Assembly (NCBI RefSeq): GCF_021532375.1
Contig: NZ_JAKGAP010000032.1
Span: 1-64,000 of the forward strand
Direction: 5' to 3'
DNA from: Paenibacillus alkaliterrae
GTDB taxonomy: Bacteria > Bacillota > Bacilli > Paenibacillales > Paenibacillaceae
DNA: 64,000 bases
Positions within the stretch are counted from its first letter, which is position 1, and every line of letters starts with the position of its first letter. The translations under genes were made by a program, and so were the position numbers. Below are positions 25,328 through 33,921 of this stretch, piece after piece. The notes under the pieces are model-generated. The model did not search any database. It worked only from the letters and a program-made list of their open reading frames with translations, and was not told the origin of the DNA.

Positions 25328-25606
25328 TTCAACGATCGCTGAGTTATACGGCATACCCGAATTATATGAATGGGTAAGCGTTCCATCTCTTTGCATATCG
25401 CTCAAGAGAGCATTGAACAACGGGCTTCCCCAGCTAAAGAACGGATCGCACGGAAAATTCAGGAATATATTTTGCACAATTTCCGTACAAACGTAACTAT
25501 TGAAGAGCTGAGGTAACGGAGTACCTCGGATACTGTGATCAAGCCTACTTTAACCGTATATTTTAAAAATGGATGGGAGTAAATCCAAGCCACTTCATAT
25601 AACCAT
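25328..25606 (+). pseudogene. Remnant of a YesN/AraC-type regulator
   Basis: Pieces of an AraC-family C-terminus are readable only across frame changes: TIAELYGIPELYEWV in one frame, SLHIAQESIEQRASPAKERI then RKIQEYILHNFRTNVTIEEL in a second, then YCDQAYFNRIF-stop-KWMGVNPSHFI in a third. The final part is the classic second helix-turn-helix and tail of AraC proteins. At least two frameshifts and one stop codon (TAA) make it non-functional. It may once have regulated the fructan or mannoside operon beside it. Confidence 0.65.
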
Positions 25607-25656
25607 GAACCAATTCGCCGTGGATTAGCCTTCATCGTCACTCGTTTTTTCTTTGT

Positions 25657-25987
25657 TTAATTACCACTGAGCATAAGCGAGTTAGGTGATTGGTAGTCGA
25701 TGACTACGCCGCCCGCGAGCAGCTTCGTCCCTTCCCTACTCTTCTTAGCATACGCGGGAATAATAACTACGAGAACAGCAGCGTCCGGAGCAATCGTAAT
25801 CATCGTTTTTCCATTGACGTTCGTTTGAATATAAGCATGCGAAGCCGCATCATAAATATTCGATGTCTCCGTTCCGATTTCCACTGTTACGCTTTTTTTT
25901 TAATCCCAGATCGATCGAACCCCAACTCCAATCTCTCATTTGAAAGGGCATCGGCAGGTTCGGCATTTTTTCTACTTTGCGAATCAT
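25657..25987 (-). pseudogene. Truncated remnant of a larger gene (start and end fused)
   Basis: From ATG 25985-25987 the frame gives MIRKVEKMPNLPMPFQMRDW...LGLKKKA then stops just after a run of nine A. In another frame it continues TVEIGTETSNIYDAASH... to GVVIDYQSPNSLML at 25657. The two halves look like the beginning and end of a bigger carbohydrate-related protein with the middle deleted and a slip in the A-run. I do not recognise the parent family with confidence. Confidence 0.5.
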
Positions 25988-26001
25988 AAGGTTGGCTCTC
26001 C

Positions 26002-26877
26002 CTATTTAAAATCTATCCAGATAGCTGTTTTATCATCGGATTTTTTGACACGCGGATATTGAAGACATTGCGGGTCCCCTTCCTCCAATTGAATCAGCCA
26101 GTTTACGTAGCCTTCAAGTCCCTTATCCAATATGGACCGGGTGACCTCCTCCGCATCCGCTGCCGGGAAACCGGCAGGCTTCGGCATGTATAAGCCATCT
26201 GAAATGAGCAATAACGCTTTTAATTGGATTCTGTTTATTCTTCCGGATTCTATGTAGCGGGACAATGCAGGGTCACCGTTAATCACCGCATAGCCTTCCG
26301 CCGTATTGGCCGTATTGCGCCCGTTAATAATTTGAGGTTTCACATGCGCCCACAACTCGGTGTTCGTTCGAAGCCCGGCCTCGACACCTTCCGCCCAGAG
26401 CTCCCTCGTCCTATTATCCACATGCGCAAGCTGATCATGCGTCACGGTACGTATAGAGCCATCCTCATACACCGCGGCAAGCATACAATCTCCAGCCTGG
26501 GCGTATTCGATAAAATCCTCCTCGATACGGATCAGAACAGCACAAGCTCCCCATAACTCATCTTTGCGATCCGCCCGAATGCCTTGCTTGACCATTTCAT
26601 CGTGCAATATCCGATTGGCCTGAAGCATGGCTTCTGCCGGATTCCAATCGCTTCCTGATGATGACGGCATGCCGTGCAAGAAATCCGCAATAATCCGGGA
26701 TGCGTAATAACCGCCGGTTGCACCATTCTCGCCGGTGAAGGGCACCAGCGATGTTGCCCCGTCGATAACTCCATACATCGCGAGAGCAGGATGCTCGACT
26801 AGAGCATCCTCATTCCAACTATTGCTTCCTTTCAAGGACAGTTTTGTTATTTCCATCATTTCCGTCTCCTTCTCCAT
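26002..26877 (-). CDS. PP2C-like serine/threonine phosphatase
   Basis: A 291-residue PPM/PP2C-fold protein. Metal-binding motifs seen: NEDA (22-25), VIDGATSL (37-44), AGDCM (about 137), ISDGLY (about 225) and DDKTAIWI near the end; these acids normally hold two Mn/Mg ions. The start ATG 26875-26877 follows AGAGGAGAAG and is preferred over the ATG at 26898. It lies after the terminator of the mannoside importer operon on the same strand, so it may have its own promoter or receive read-through. Its substrate is unknown. Confidence 0.8.
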   Translation of the reverse strand: MEKETEMMEITKLSLKGSNSWNEDALVEHPALAMYGVIDGATSLVPFTGENGATGGYYASRIIADFLHGMPSSSGSDWNPAEAMLQANRILHDEMVKQGIRADRKDELWGACAVLIRIEEDFIEYAQAGDCMLAAVYEDGSIRTVTHDQLAHVDNRTRELWAEGVEAGLRTNTELWAHVKPQIINGRNTANTAEGYAVINGDPALSRYIESGRINRIQLKALLLISDGLYMPKPAGFPAADAEEVTRSILDKGLEGYVNWLIQLEEGDPQCLQYPRVKKSDDKTAIWIDFK

Positions 26878-26908
26878 GTTAACTTCTCCTCTCATCATTC
26901 CAGCATAT

Positions 26909-26953
26909 GAAAAAACCCGCCGTATCCGGGGGCAAGCCTCCGTTGGCGGCAGG
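26909..26953 (-). terminator. Terminator after the mannoside ABC operon
   Basis: On the minus strand a CCTGCCGCC...GGCGGG stem is followed by six T. It separates the binding-protein gene (ends 27002) from the phosphatase gene. Confidence 0.75.
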
Positions 26954-27001
26954 TGTTTAGGTGAAGCCGGTCAAGCGGGCAAATAACGCTGTTAAAAGCT
27001 A

Positions 27002-28282
27002 TTACTTAATAATAGCATTAAATTTCTCGATCGTGCTCTTTACCGCTGCATTCACATCATCGCCTTTTTCAATCGCTTGCGTCAGCTTTTCCCAAATCGC
27101 TCCGTCAATTTCTCCTTGCTTAGGCTGATTGTTGAAGCCTCTGGCAAATTCGGATGCTAGACGAATGGTTTCTACAGCATATTCTTTTTCCGGACGGCTT
27201 GTTTTAATAAGATCGAAGCCGCTTTTCGTCGGCGCCACTACCTTCCATTGATGAATCGCACCCGTCATATCGACAAGTGCTTTTGCCGCGACGCTAGGAT
27301 TTTTCGTAGTGCTGGACATTGCCGTCACACCGATCCAACTGAACGTAACCTGATTTGTTCCTTTTGGAGGCACGGCCATGCCGATCTTGAAGTTTGTCGT
27401 TTTCTCGAAATCATCGCCCGCGCCGCCTATGAACATTGCAACCTTGCCTGTTTTGAACATATCGCCGTTACCCATGGAATCCGCTTGAGCTCTTGCGGGA
27501 GCGATTCCCGATTTTACGATCGTTTGATACATTTCCAAGCCTTTGATGGATTCAGGAGAATCCAGCGTAATATTGCCTTCTTTGTCAAACACATCGCCGC
27601 CGTAAGACCACGTATACATAGCTGTTGGTATATTATTCAGCAATGCGCCCCATTCACCGTCTTTGGTCAGTTTCTTGCCGGCTGCGATAAAGTCATCCCA
27701 GGTCCAATCGTTTGTCGGAAGCTCGACACCCGCTTTTTCAAACATATCCTGATTGTAATAAAGCACATAGGGCTGTGAAATCCATGGCAATGCATACAAA
27801 TCATTCTTATAGGTACCTACGTCGAGTGCGCCTTGGAAATAGTCATCCGCTTTATAATTGCTAATAGTGGACACATGCTCATTAAGCGGAGCGATCGCCC
27901 CCAGGCTTGCATACTGCGCAATATATTCCTGTGACAACCACATAAAATCCGGAGACTGCTTGCCTGCAATCATCGTTTGAAGCTTTTGATAATAGTCAGC
28001 CGGAATACTTTGCACTTCGATTTCATAGTCTGTCGCGCTTGCATTCACCTTCGCTACCAGCTCTTCGAATTCTCTAAGCTCTTCCGCTCCTGCCCACGTC
28101 GCAACCTTCAATTTCACTTTCTCGGCCGGCTGCCCGGCGTTTCCGGCATTGTCTGCGGTTACATTGTTGTCGGCTGGCGCATTGCCGTTATTCGAGTTTC
28201 CGCCGCATGCGGCCAATACAACCGTAAACGCTAACACCAAAGCGAGAAGCAGTCCCAGTCTTGCAGTTGCATACTTTTTCAT
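27002..28282 (-). CDS. Sugar-binding lipoprotein (mannoside operon)
   Basis: A 426-residue family-1 solute-binding protein with lipobox LAAC (Cys about 26) and an Asn/Gly-rich spacer. Body motifs include KLKVATWAGAEELREFEEL, SPDFMWLSQEYIAQYASLG and NDWTWDDFIAAGKKL. It would catch oligosaccharides for the two permeases encoded just upstream. With GH130 in the same gene block the ligand is probably a beta-mannoside or mannosylated oligosaccharide (inference). AGGGGAAC lies before the ATG. Confidence 0.92.
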   Translation of the reverse strand: MKKYATARLGLLLALVLAFTVVLAACGGNSNNGNAPADNNVTADNAGNAGQPAEKVKLKVATWAGAEELREFEELVAKVNASATDYEIEVQSIPADYYQKLQTMIAGKQSPDFMWLSQEYIAQYASLGAIAPLNEHVSTISNYKADDYFQGALDVGTYKNDLYALPWISQPYVLYYNQDMFEKAGVELPTNDWTWDDFIAAGKKLTKDGEWGALLNNIPTAMYTWSYGGDVFDKEGNITLDSPESIKGLEMYQTIVKSGIAPARAQADSMGNGDMFKTGKVAMFIGGAGDDFEKTTNFKIGMAVPPKGTNQVTFSWIGVTAMSSTTKNPSVAAKALVDMTGAIHQWKVVAPTKSGFDLIKTSRPEKEYAVETIRLASEFARGFNNQPKQGEIDGAIWEKLTQAIEKGDDVNAAVKSTIEKFNAIIK

Positions 28283-28364
28283 GTCTATCGTTCCCCTTAT
28301 TATTTATTTGAAATTGATATCGACGAATTAGTCGAAAATCAAGCTTCATTCAGATGAAATGTGT

Positions 28365-29219
28365 TTAGCCTTTAATACCGCTTAGCTTAATGCCTTCCAC
28401 AAAATGCTTTTGTGCCATGAAGAAGACGATAAGAACCGGAAGCAGCGCAAGAATCGAACCCGCCATGAGCGGTCCCCATTCCACTTTCATTACGCCTTTG
28501 AACATCGACAAGCCGAGCGTCAGCGTAAATTTATCGACATCATTCAAATAAATCAACGGACCGAGCAAATCGTTCCAACTGCCTTGGAAGGAGAAAATCC
28601 CGATCGTAACCAATGCGGGAACAGACAACGGGAGAAAAATCTTGCAGAAAATTTTAAAGCTGCTCGCTCCGTCGATATACGCCGATTCCTCCAAATCCTT
28701 CGGAACCGAAAGGAAAAATTGTCTCAGAAGAAAAATGAATACGGGCGCTCCTCCGAAAAAACCGGGAACGACAAGCGGCAGGATCGAATTGCTCCAACCG
28801 ATTTCACTGAAACCGATAAACACAGGAATCATCGTTACTTCCCCTGGCAGCATAATGGTGGCGAGCACTAACAGAAACCAAATGTTTTTCCCCGGAAAAT
28901 TGAATCTCGCGAAACCGTAAGCCACAAAGGCGGAAACGAACACGTTAGACAACAGTTGAAAAAAAGTAATGACTGCCGTGTTTTTAAAAAGAACGAAAAA
29001 ATTAATCTCGATAACGGCTCTCGCATAATTTTCCCAATGCAAGCCGTCCGGTAAAAACCGGGGAGGGATTTCAAAGATAACATCTCCCGATTTAAGAGAG
29101 GTGGAAATCATCCAGATTAGCGGAAACAAAGTACTTAAGGCGAAGATCCCTAGTAAAACGTACAGAATAATACTGCGCCAGACCCTTTTTTGTCTTCTTC
29201 CCATTCCGTAAGAAACCAA
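28365..29219 (-). CDS. Sugar ABC permease, MalG-type (mannoside operon)
   Basis: A 284-residue permease with EAA loop EESAYIDGASSFKIFCKIFLP. The start is taken as TTG 29217-29219, because GGGAGGTGAGG lies seven bases before it and overlaps the stop of the MalF-type gene; a longer version from 29279 would overlap that gene by 55 bases. The next in-frame ATG (29204) also remains possible. It forms a pair with the gene at 29225-30118. Confidence 0.9.
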   Translation of the reverse strand: MVSYGMGRRQKRVWRSIILYVLLGIFALSTLFPLIWMISTSLKSGDVIFEIPPRFLPDGLHWENYARAVIEINFFVLFKNTAVITFFQLLSNVFVSAFVAYGFARFNFPGKNIWFLLVLATIMLPGEVTMIPVFIGFSEIGWSNSILPLVVPGFFGGAPVFIFLLRQFFLSVPKDLEESAYIDGASSFKIFCKIFLPLSVPALVTIGIFSFQGSWNDLLGPLIYLNDVDKFTLTLGLSMFKGVMKVEWGPLMAGSILALLPVLIVFFMAQKHFVEGIKLSGIKG

Positions 29220-29224
29220 ACGCC

Positions 29225-30118
29225 TCACCTCCCTTTCCGCTTTTTCTTGGTACTGACTTCGGTTTCGTAATAAACCCAAGCCGAGGATGACTTAAAGGCC
29301 AAAAGGGTAAGCAGCATGATGATGACGAACAATATCCATGCCATCGCGGTAGCATAGCCCATTTTAAAAAACTTGAACGCGTTCTCATATAAGTAAATCA
29401 TATAGAACCGTCCCTCATTTTCGGCCCCGCCGATAATATAGGCATCTCCGAACTTTCGCATAGCTCCTACAATTCCCATGATGAGATTGTAAAATATAAC
29501 CGGGGTCAGCATAGTCAACGTAATATGCTTGAATTTCTGGTAGGCATTCGCCCCGTCGATATCCGCAGCTTCGTACAAATGTCCGGGAATATCCTGCAGA
29601 CCGGCAAGATAAGTAAGCATTCCGCCGCCCGCACCCCATATCACCATCATTAAATAGGAAGGCATGACGAGTGCGCCGTCGGTAAGCCAGCCAAGCGGAG
29701 CAATTCCAACCTTGGAGAGCAGTAAATTAATGAGTCCGAAATCCGTGTCCAAAATCCATTTCCAGAGCAGCGAGATCGAAACGCCGGACACGATCGCCGG
29801 CATGTAAAGCGCTGTCCGAAAGAAGTATACTCCTCGCACCTTCGTATTCACTAAAATCGCGATCAGCATCGAGGTCGCAATCCCGAGCGGCACCGAAATA
29901 ATCGCAAATTTAATGGTCACCCATAATGCCTTGCGGAAATCCTCATCTTTTATGAGATCTAAATAATTATCGAAGCCTACGTACTTAGGCTTGTTGAACG
30001 TATCCCACTCCGTAAGACCCACATAAAAAGCAAAGATGAGGGGGGCGATCGTAAAAACAAGAAATCCGATAATCCACGGGGATATATAAACATAGCCCGT
30101 ATATTTTTTTGACCGCAC
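29225..30118 (-). CDS. Sugar ABC permease, MalF-type (mannoside operon)
   Basis: A 297-residue permease, first gene of the importer transcript. Start is GTG 30116-30118 behind GGGGGAGAG. EAA loop EAADIDGANAYQKFKHITLT. First helix YISPWIIGFLVFTIAPLIF. A promoter and an operator-like palindrome lie directly upstream. Confidence 0.92.
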   Translation of the reverse strand: MRSKKYTGYVYISPWIIGFLVFTIAPLIFAFYVGLTEWDTFNKPKYVGFDNYLDLIKDEDFRKALWVTIKFAIISVPLGIATSMLIAILVNTKVRGVYFFRTALYMPAIVSGVSISLLWKWILDTDFGLINLLLSKVGIAPLGWLTDGALVMPSYLMMVIWGAGGGMLTYLAGLQDIPGHLYEAADIDGANAYQKFKHITLTMLTPVIFYNLIMGIVGAMRKFGDAYIIGGAENEGRFYMIYLYENAFKFFKMGYATAMAWILFVIIMLLTLLAFKSSSAWVYYETEVSTKKKRKGR

Positions 30119-30195
30119 ATTCTCTCCCCCTGTGAATATATTGAAATGTCCTAGCTACATGACAAACATCGGAATCATGCTAATAGTAACTTGAA

Positions 30196-30245
30196 ATGAA
30201 AACGTTTTATATTTATTATTTTAAATTACTTTTCGTTTTTGTCAA
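30196..30245 (-). promoter_or_regulatory. Promoter and operator for the mannoside importer
   Basis: On the minus strand TTGACA (30240-30245) and TAAAAT (30218-30223) are 16 bases apart. Just downstream, ATGAAAACGTTTTAT (30196-30210) is a near-palindrome suited to a LacI-family repressor or CcpA. This shows the importer can be transcribed apart from the GH130 pair. The rest of the 30119-30320 gap is AT-rich without a gene. Confidence 0.6.
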
Positions 30246-30320
30246 CATTATTATTTTATCAGTAATTGTAAATAAATAGTTTTGTAATGTAATTTGTAAT
30301 CTTAAATTACGTTCAAATCC

Positions 30321-31409
30321 TTAAAGCGTGCACTTTTCCGTTAATAGCTGCTCATAGACCAGGCTGTTTAAAATTTCTTGCAGACTAAGCTCCGCGCAGG
30401 CCATTGAGGTGTCGGCTGCCCCGTAATACATTTTCACCGTATCTCCTTGAACGATCACGCCGCAGGAAAATACGACATCTCCAAAGAAGCCTTCCTTCTC
30501 GTAAGGAGCATCCGGTTCCAGCACAGGTAATGCGGAACGGGCTAATACCTTCGCGGGATTTTCCAGGTCGAGCAGAACCGCTCCCATGCAGTAACGATGC
30601 TCCTTCGTTGCGCCATGGTACAATTCGAGCCAGCCTTTTTCCGTTCGGATGGGAACCGCTCCTCCGCCTATCCGGCCGCTGTCCCACATGCCTTTGCGCA
30701 GTCCAAGCAGATGCTTGTGATTGCCCCAGTAAAGCAAGTTGTCCGATTCGGCGATCCAAATTTCCGGCATGCCTACGCTTTTCATGGTTGGACGGTGAAG
30801 GGCATAATATTTCCCGCCAATTTTCTCCGGGAAGATCAATACATCCTTATTATCCGGGCAAAATATCATACCATGATGCGTAACGTTGATGAAATCTTTA
30901 GTGGAAACCATGGATTCACCGATCCCAACAGGGGAAACAACTGAAAAGTAAATATAATAATCATCACCCATTTGCGTGACGCGCGGATCCTCTACGCCGA
31001 ATACTTCTTGCTCGTTGGAAGGGTATATGAACGGTTTGCTGTCTATGGAGAAATGATGCCCATCGGCGCTTCGGGCTATCCGGATATATGAAATTGACGT
31101 CAAGTATGCAAAGGTAGCGCTCTGGGACCGATCTCTTACGACTCGCGGATCCGAGAAATCATACCTTTCATCATCTCGGTGTAATTCCACTAGATCAATA
31201 ACACCTGTTTCCGGATTATATATCGGAGCAAGCACGATGTTTGGATCATCGCTTACAGGCTGTTCAGCAACTCTAAGCAACAGCAGCGTTTCGCCGTTGT
31301 ATTCAGCAACGCCCGCATTAAAAGCACCGATGACCTTATAGCCTTCATGATAGGGCTGTACGTCAGCGGGCGTAATAATCGGATTTTGTTCATAACGATA
31401 AATGTTCAC
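30321..31409 (-). CDS. GH130 family beta-mannoside phosphorylase/hydrolase
   Basis: A 362-residue five-bladed propeller enzyme of family GH130, which acts on beta-mannosides such as mannosyl-glucose or mannosyl-N-acetylglucosamine, usually by phosphorolysis. Seen motifs: FNAGVAEYNGETLLLLRV, FSDPRVV, VEDPRVT (catalytic Asp region), WDSGRIGGGAVPI and ELYHGA. No signal peptide, so cytoplasmic. Start GTG 31407-31409 after GAGGTGAG. It follows DUF1861 with two bases between the genes, so both are co-translated. Phosphorylase or hydrolase cannot be told from motifs here. Confidence 0.9.
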   Translation of the reverse strand: MNIYRYEQNPIITPADVQPYHEGYKVIGAFNAGVAEYNGETLLLLRVAEQPVSDDPNIVLAPIYNPETGVIDLVELHRDDERYDFSDPRVVRDRSQSATFAYLTSISYIRIARSADGHHFSIDSKPFIYPSNEQEVFGVEDPRVTQMGDDYYIYFSVVSPVGIGESMVSTKDFINVTHHGMIFCPDNKDVLIFPEKIGGKYYALHRPTMKSVGMPEIWIAESDNLLYWGNHKHLLGLRKGMWDSGRIGGGAVPIRTEKGWLELYHGATKEHRYCMGAVLLDLENPAKVLARSALPVLEPDAPYEKEGFFGDVVFSCGVIVQGDTVKMYYGAADTSMACAELSLQEILNSLVYEQLLTEKCTL

Positions 31410-31411
31410 GA

Positions 31412-32371
31412 CTATCTCACCTCTAGGCCTTCAAATTTTAAAAACGGATCCGGAATGGTAATTCTGTGAGCCTCCGCATCGCTGATGCCGGCATACAAAT
31501 CGGCGGAACCGTCTTCCTTCCTAACAAGGCCTCCGCTAAAAACAACATCGTTCAGGTCCTTCCGTTTAGCCTCGCCGGGCAGAAACTTGTCTCGGACGGC
31601 TATAAGTTCAATATCTGAATAATCTCCCGTAAACGGGTCCAACGCAAAGACCATCGGATAATAATGACGATTTTCCGCTTCATCGAAGCAAGCAATGTGG
31701 CCTAGAATGCCGATCAGTCCATTGGACAGCAAATGAGCCTCGTTCGCGCCGCCCCACTCCGTTTCAATAAATTGATCCTTCAAAAGCGGAGTCTCCTCAA
31801 CCCGCTCAATCGTCAGTTCAGCAAGCGAAGCCAATCGCGTGAATCCGATCTTTCCTCGGCCACCCTTCTCCCCCTGAGGTCTAGTGAGCATGGCTATACT
31901 GCCGTCATGAAGCTCCGCTATACGAAGGTCCTTCATTCCGTTAGGTCCTGTAAAAAACAACTCTAAATCTTGGAGACGCTTCCCTTTGTACATAACCGTC
32001 CTCCAAGCTAGTGCTCCGACATTGGTAGGATGAGGATAAATCTCTACGCCGCCGAGAACGATTTCCCCGCCAATTCGAGTATAGAACGGATCCTGAAGCG
32101 TAAGCTTTGGCATTCCTTCTCTAGGCACCCATTCATCGCTTCGTTCGACAAAAAACATAATCTCAGAATGCTCGCTGTCCCTGAACTCAACACGCCCGGC
32201 AATAACGAGCTCCCCTTCATCCACGAACGGAGCGGTAATGTTATATACATCACGCTCCCCCACTCCCGTTAACAGAAGCTTAATAGGATTTATTACGGAC
32301 CCGGTATTATTCAAATATTGTTCCAACAGCGTTTTACAAGCTATCGCTTCATTTTTGATCAGCTTAACCAT
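31412..32371 (-). CDS. DUF1861 (MTP-1-like) propeller protein, putative glycosidase
   Basis: A 319-residue DUF1861 protein: IKLLLTGVGERDVYNITAPF start, VIAGRVE, GPNGMKDLRIAEL and LNDVVFSGGL motifs. The family is predicted to fold as a five-bladed propeller like GH32/43/130 and often sits next to GH130 genes, but its activity is not established as far as I know. ATG 32369-32371 with AAGGGGGGAAAG is preferred over the upstream 32392 start. Divergent from the LacI gene with its operators in between. It likely handles the same mannoside as GH130. Confidence 0.85.
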   Translation of the reverse strand: MVKLIKNEAIACKTLLEQYLNNTGSVINPIKLLLTGVGERDVYNITAPFVDEGELVIAGRVEFRDSEHSEIMFFVERSDEWVPREGMPKLTLQDPFYTRIGGEIVLGGVEIYPHPTNVGALAWRTVMYKGKRLQDLELFFTGPNGMKDLRIAELHDGSIAMLTRPQGEKGGRGKIGFTRLASLAELTIERVEETPLLKDQFIETEWGGANEAHLLSNGLIGILGHIACFDEAENRHYYPMVFALDPFTGDYSDIELIAVRDKFLPGEAKRKDLNDVVFSGGLVRKEDGSADLYAGISDAEAHRITIPDPFLKFEGLEVR

Positions 32372-32398
32372 CACTTTCCCCCCTTGATACATTCATAA

Positions 32399-32557
32399 TT
32401 GTAACGTTACTTTAAAATTACTTTACTTTATTTTTTGAATTAATGTTCATTATTATTGACGGAGAATAAAAAGTCAACCCAAACCATAAAAATTAAAATT
32501 CACTATAATAACAGTTCCTTTTTGCTATTCAATACGATATAATTTGTAACGTTACAA
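32399..32557. promoter_or_regulatory. Two LacI-type operators in the divergent promoter region
   Basis: TTGTAACGTTACAA (32544-32557) is a perfect palindrome. TTGTAACGTTACTT (32399-32412) shares the core GTAACGTTAC. They lie before the LacI gene and before the DUF1861 gene respectively, so the repressor probably controls both directions. Confidence 0.72.
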
Positions 32558-32607
32558 CTTCGCTTAATCAGAGCAGCACGACAGATTAATTGGAAGGGAA
32601 CGGTATC

Positions 32608-33633
32608 ATGAAGCAGCTAAAGGTTACCATGCAGATGATTGCTGATACTTTACATATTTCTAAAAACTCCGTGTCTCAAGCCCTTACGGGAAAAGGCGGA
32701 GTTAGCGATGAAACGCGGCAGCTGGTAATCGAAACGGCGCAGAAACTTGGGTATCGGTACTCAGAAACCCGAAAGAACAGACAGCCCGAGCGAAGCGGCA
32801 GTATCGCTTTGATCGCTTCGGATTTTGCTTTCTCTCAGAGAAGCTTTTTTGGCGAGATTTATTTATCCATTGAGCAGGAGTGCTCCAAACGAGGGATGAC
32901 TTTGCAAATTCAATCGGTAAACCCGCAAGCCAGAGATGGATTGGTATTGCCGTCATTTCTGCAAAACCAAAGCGTTGACGGCGTGCTGGTTCTCTCTCAT
33001 ATCAGCACAGACTATATCAATACCGTGCTTGCAACCGGAATCCCTACCGTTCTCATCGACCATCACCATCCTCGTATTCATGCAGATTGCATTTTAACCA
33101 ACAATCGTTTTGGCGGATATGATGCGGTTAATCATTTAATTCGATTAGGCCATAAGCAAATCGGATTTTGGGGCAATGTCTCCTTTTCACCTAGCTACCA
33201 GGAACGTTTGGAAGGATACCATATGGCCATGAACGAAGCCGGGCTTGCCGTTAACCCTGATTGGCTGGTTAAAGATGCCTCGGAGGAGTCGACCGATGTA
33301 ACCGACAAGTTCTTAAGAATGACTTCTCTGCCAACGGCTTGGTTTTGCGTCAACGATGGTTTAGGTTTTCTTTTAATTTCGTCCCTTCAGCAATTGGGCC
33401 ATAAAGTTCCTGATGATTTCTCCGTGTGCAGCTTCGACAACGGCCAGCTATCGCGCATCAATACGCCGACGACGACTACGATGGGCGTCGATTTGAGTAA
33501 ATTCGGCCAAAAAGCCATTCAACAATTATTTTGGCGAATTAACAATCCTTCGGAACCCTATATCGAAATTCTTCTTCCTACGACCTTGATCGAGAGAGAA
33601 TCGACAAGTAAGCCTTCTGACGACATTTCCTAA
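32608..33633 (+). CDS. LacI-family repressor of the mannoside genes
   Basis: A 341-residue LacI regulator. DNA-binding part TMQMIADTLHISKNSVSQALTG at the N-terminus (with NSVSQAL in place of the common ATVSRVL), then a sugar-binding domain with HISTDYINTVL, VLIDHHHPRIHADCI and VCSFDNGQLSRI. ATG 32608-32610 follows GGAAGGGAA; the start at 32590 has no ribosome site. It is divergent from DUF1861-GH130 and flanked by GTAACGTTAC sites. A hairpin terminator follows the stop. Confidence 0.9.
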   Translation: MKQLKVTMQMIADTLHISKNSVSQALTGKGGVSDETRQLVIETAQKLGYRYSETRKNRQPERSGSIALIASDFAFSQRSFFGEIYLSIEQECSKRGMTLQIQSVNPQARDGLVLPSFLQNQSVDGVLVLSHISTDYINTVLATGIPTVLIDHHHPRIHADCILTNNRFGGYDAVNHLIRLGHKQIGFWGNVSFSPSYQERLEGYHMAMNEAGLAVNPDWLVKDASEESTDVTDKFLRMTSLPTAWFCVNDGLGFLLISSLQQLGHKVPDDFSVCSFDNGQLSRINTPTTTTMGVDLSKFGQKAIQQLFWRINNPSEPYIEILLPTTLIERESTSKPSDDIS

Positions 33634-33675
33634 GATGCGCTCCGGTTGAGTCTGTATAATAGTTTCGTATTATGT

Positions 33676-33710
33676 GGTTAACCAGCAAAAACTGGTTAAC
33701 CTTATTTTTT
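33676..33710 (+). terminator. Terminator after the mannoside LacI gene
   Basis: GGTTAACCAG and CTGGTTAACC form a perfect 10-base stem followed by CTTATTTTTT. Confidence 0.88.
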
Positions 33711-33745
33711 ACGTTAAAATTAGCATTAGCCGACGAGAACGATTT

Positions 33746-33898
33746 TAAAGTGTATTAATCCAGTAGCTTTGGTCTTTCGAGCCTAGATTGGAACTCTAAA
33801 GTGTATAAGTCCAGTAACTTTGGTCTCTCGAGCCTTGATTGGTGCTCTAAAGTGTATAAATCCAGTAACTTTAGTCTCTCGAGCCTCGATCGGAGCTA
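33746..33898. repeat. Three tandem 51-bp repeats
   Basis: Units at 33746-33796, 33797-33847 and 33848-33898 are each exactly 51 bases and share TAAAGTGTAT at the start, CCAGTA(A/G)CTTT in the middle and CGAGCCT near the end. A fourth start (TAGTGTACAAATG) follows. No gene occurs between 33634 and 33921 apart from the terminator. Related units occur at 25127-25228. Confidence 0.85.
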
Positions 33899-33921
33899 TA
33901 GTGTACAAATGCTTAAAGATT

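Noticed and set aside
33746-33898. Possible CRISPR array
   Set aside because: Units are contiguous imperfect 51-base copies with no unique spacers and no cas genes nearby.
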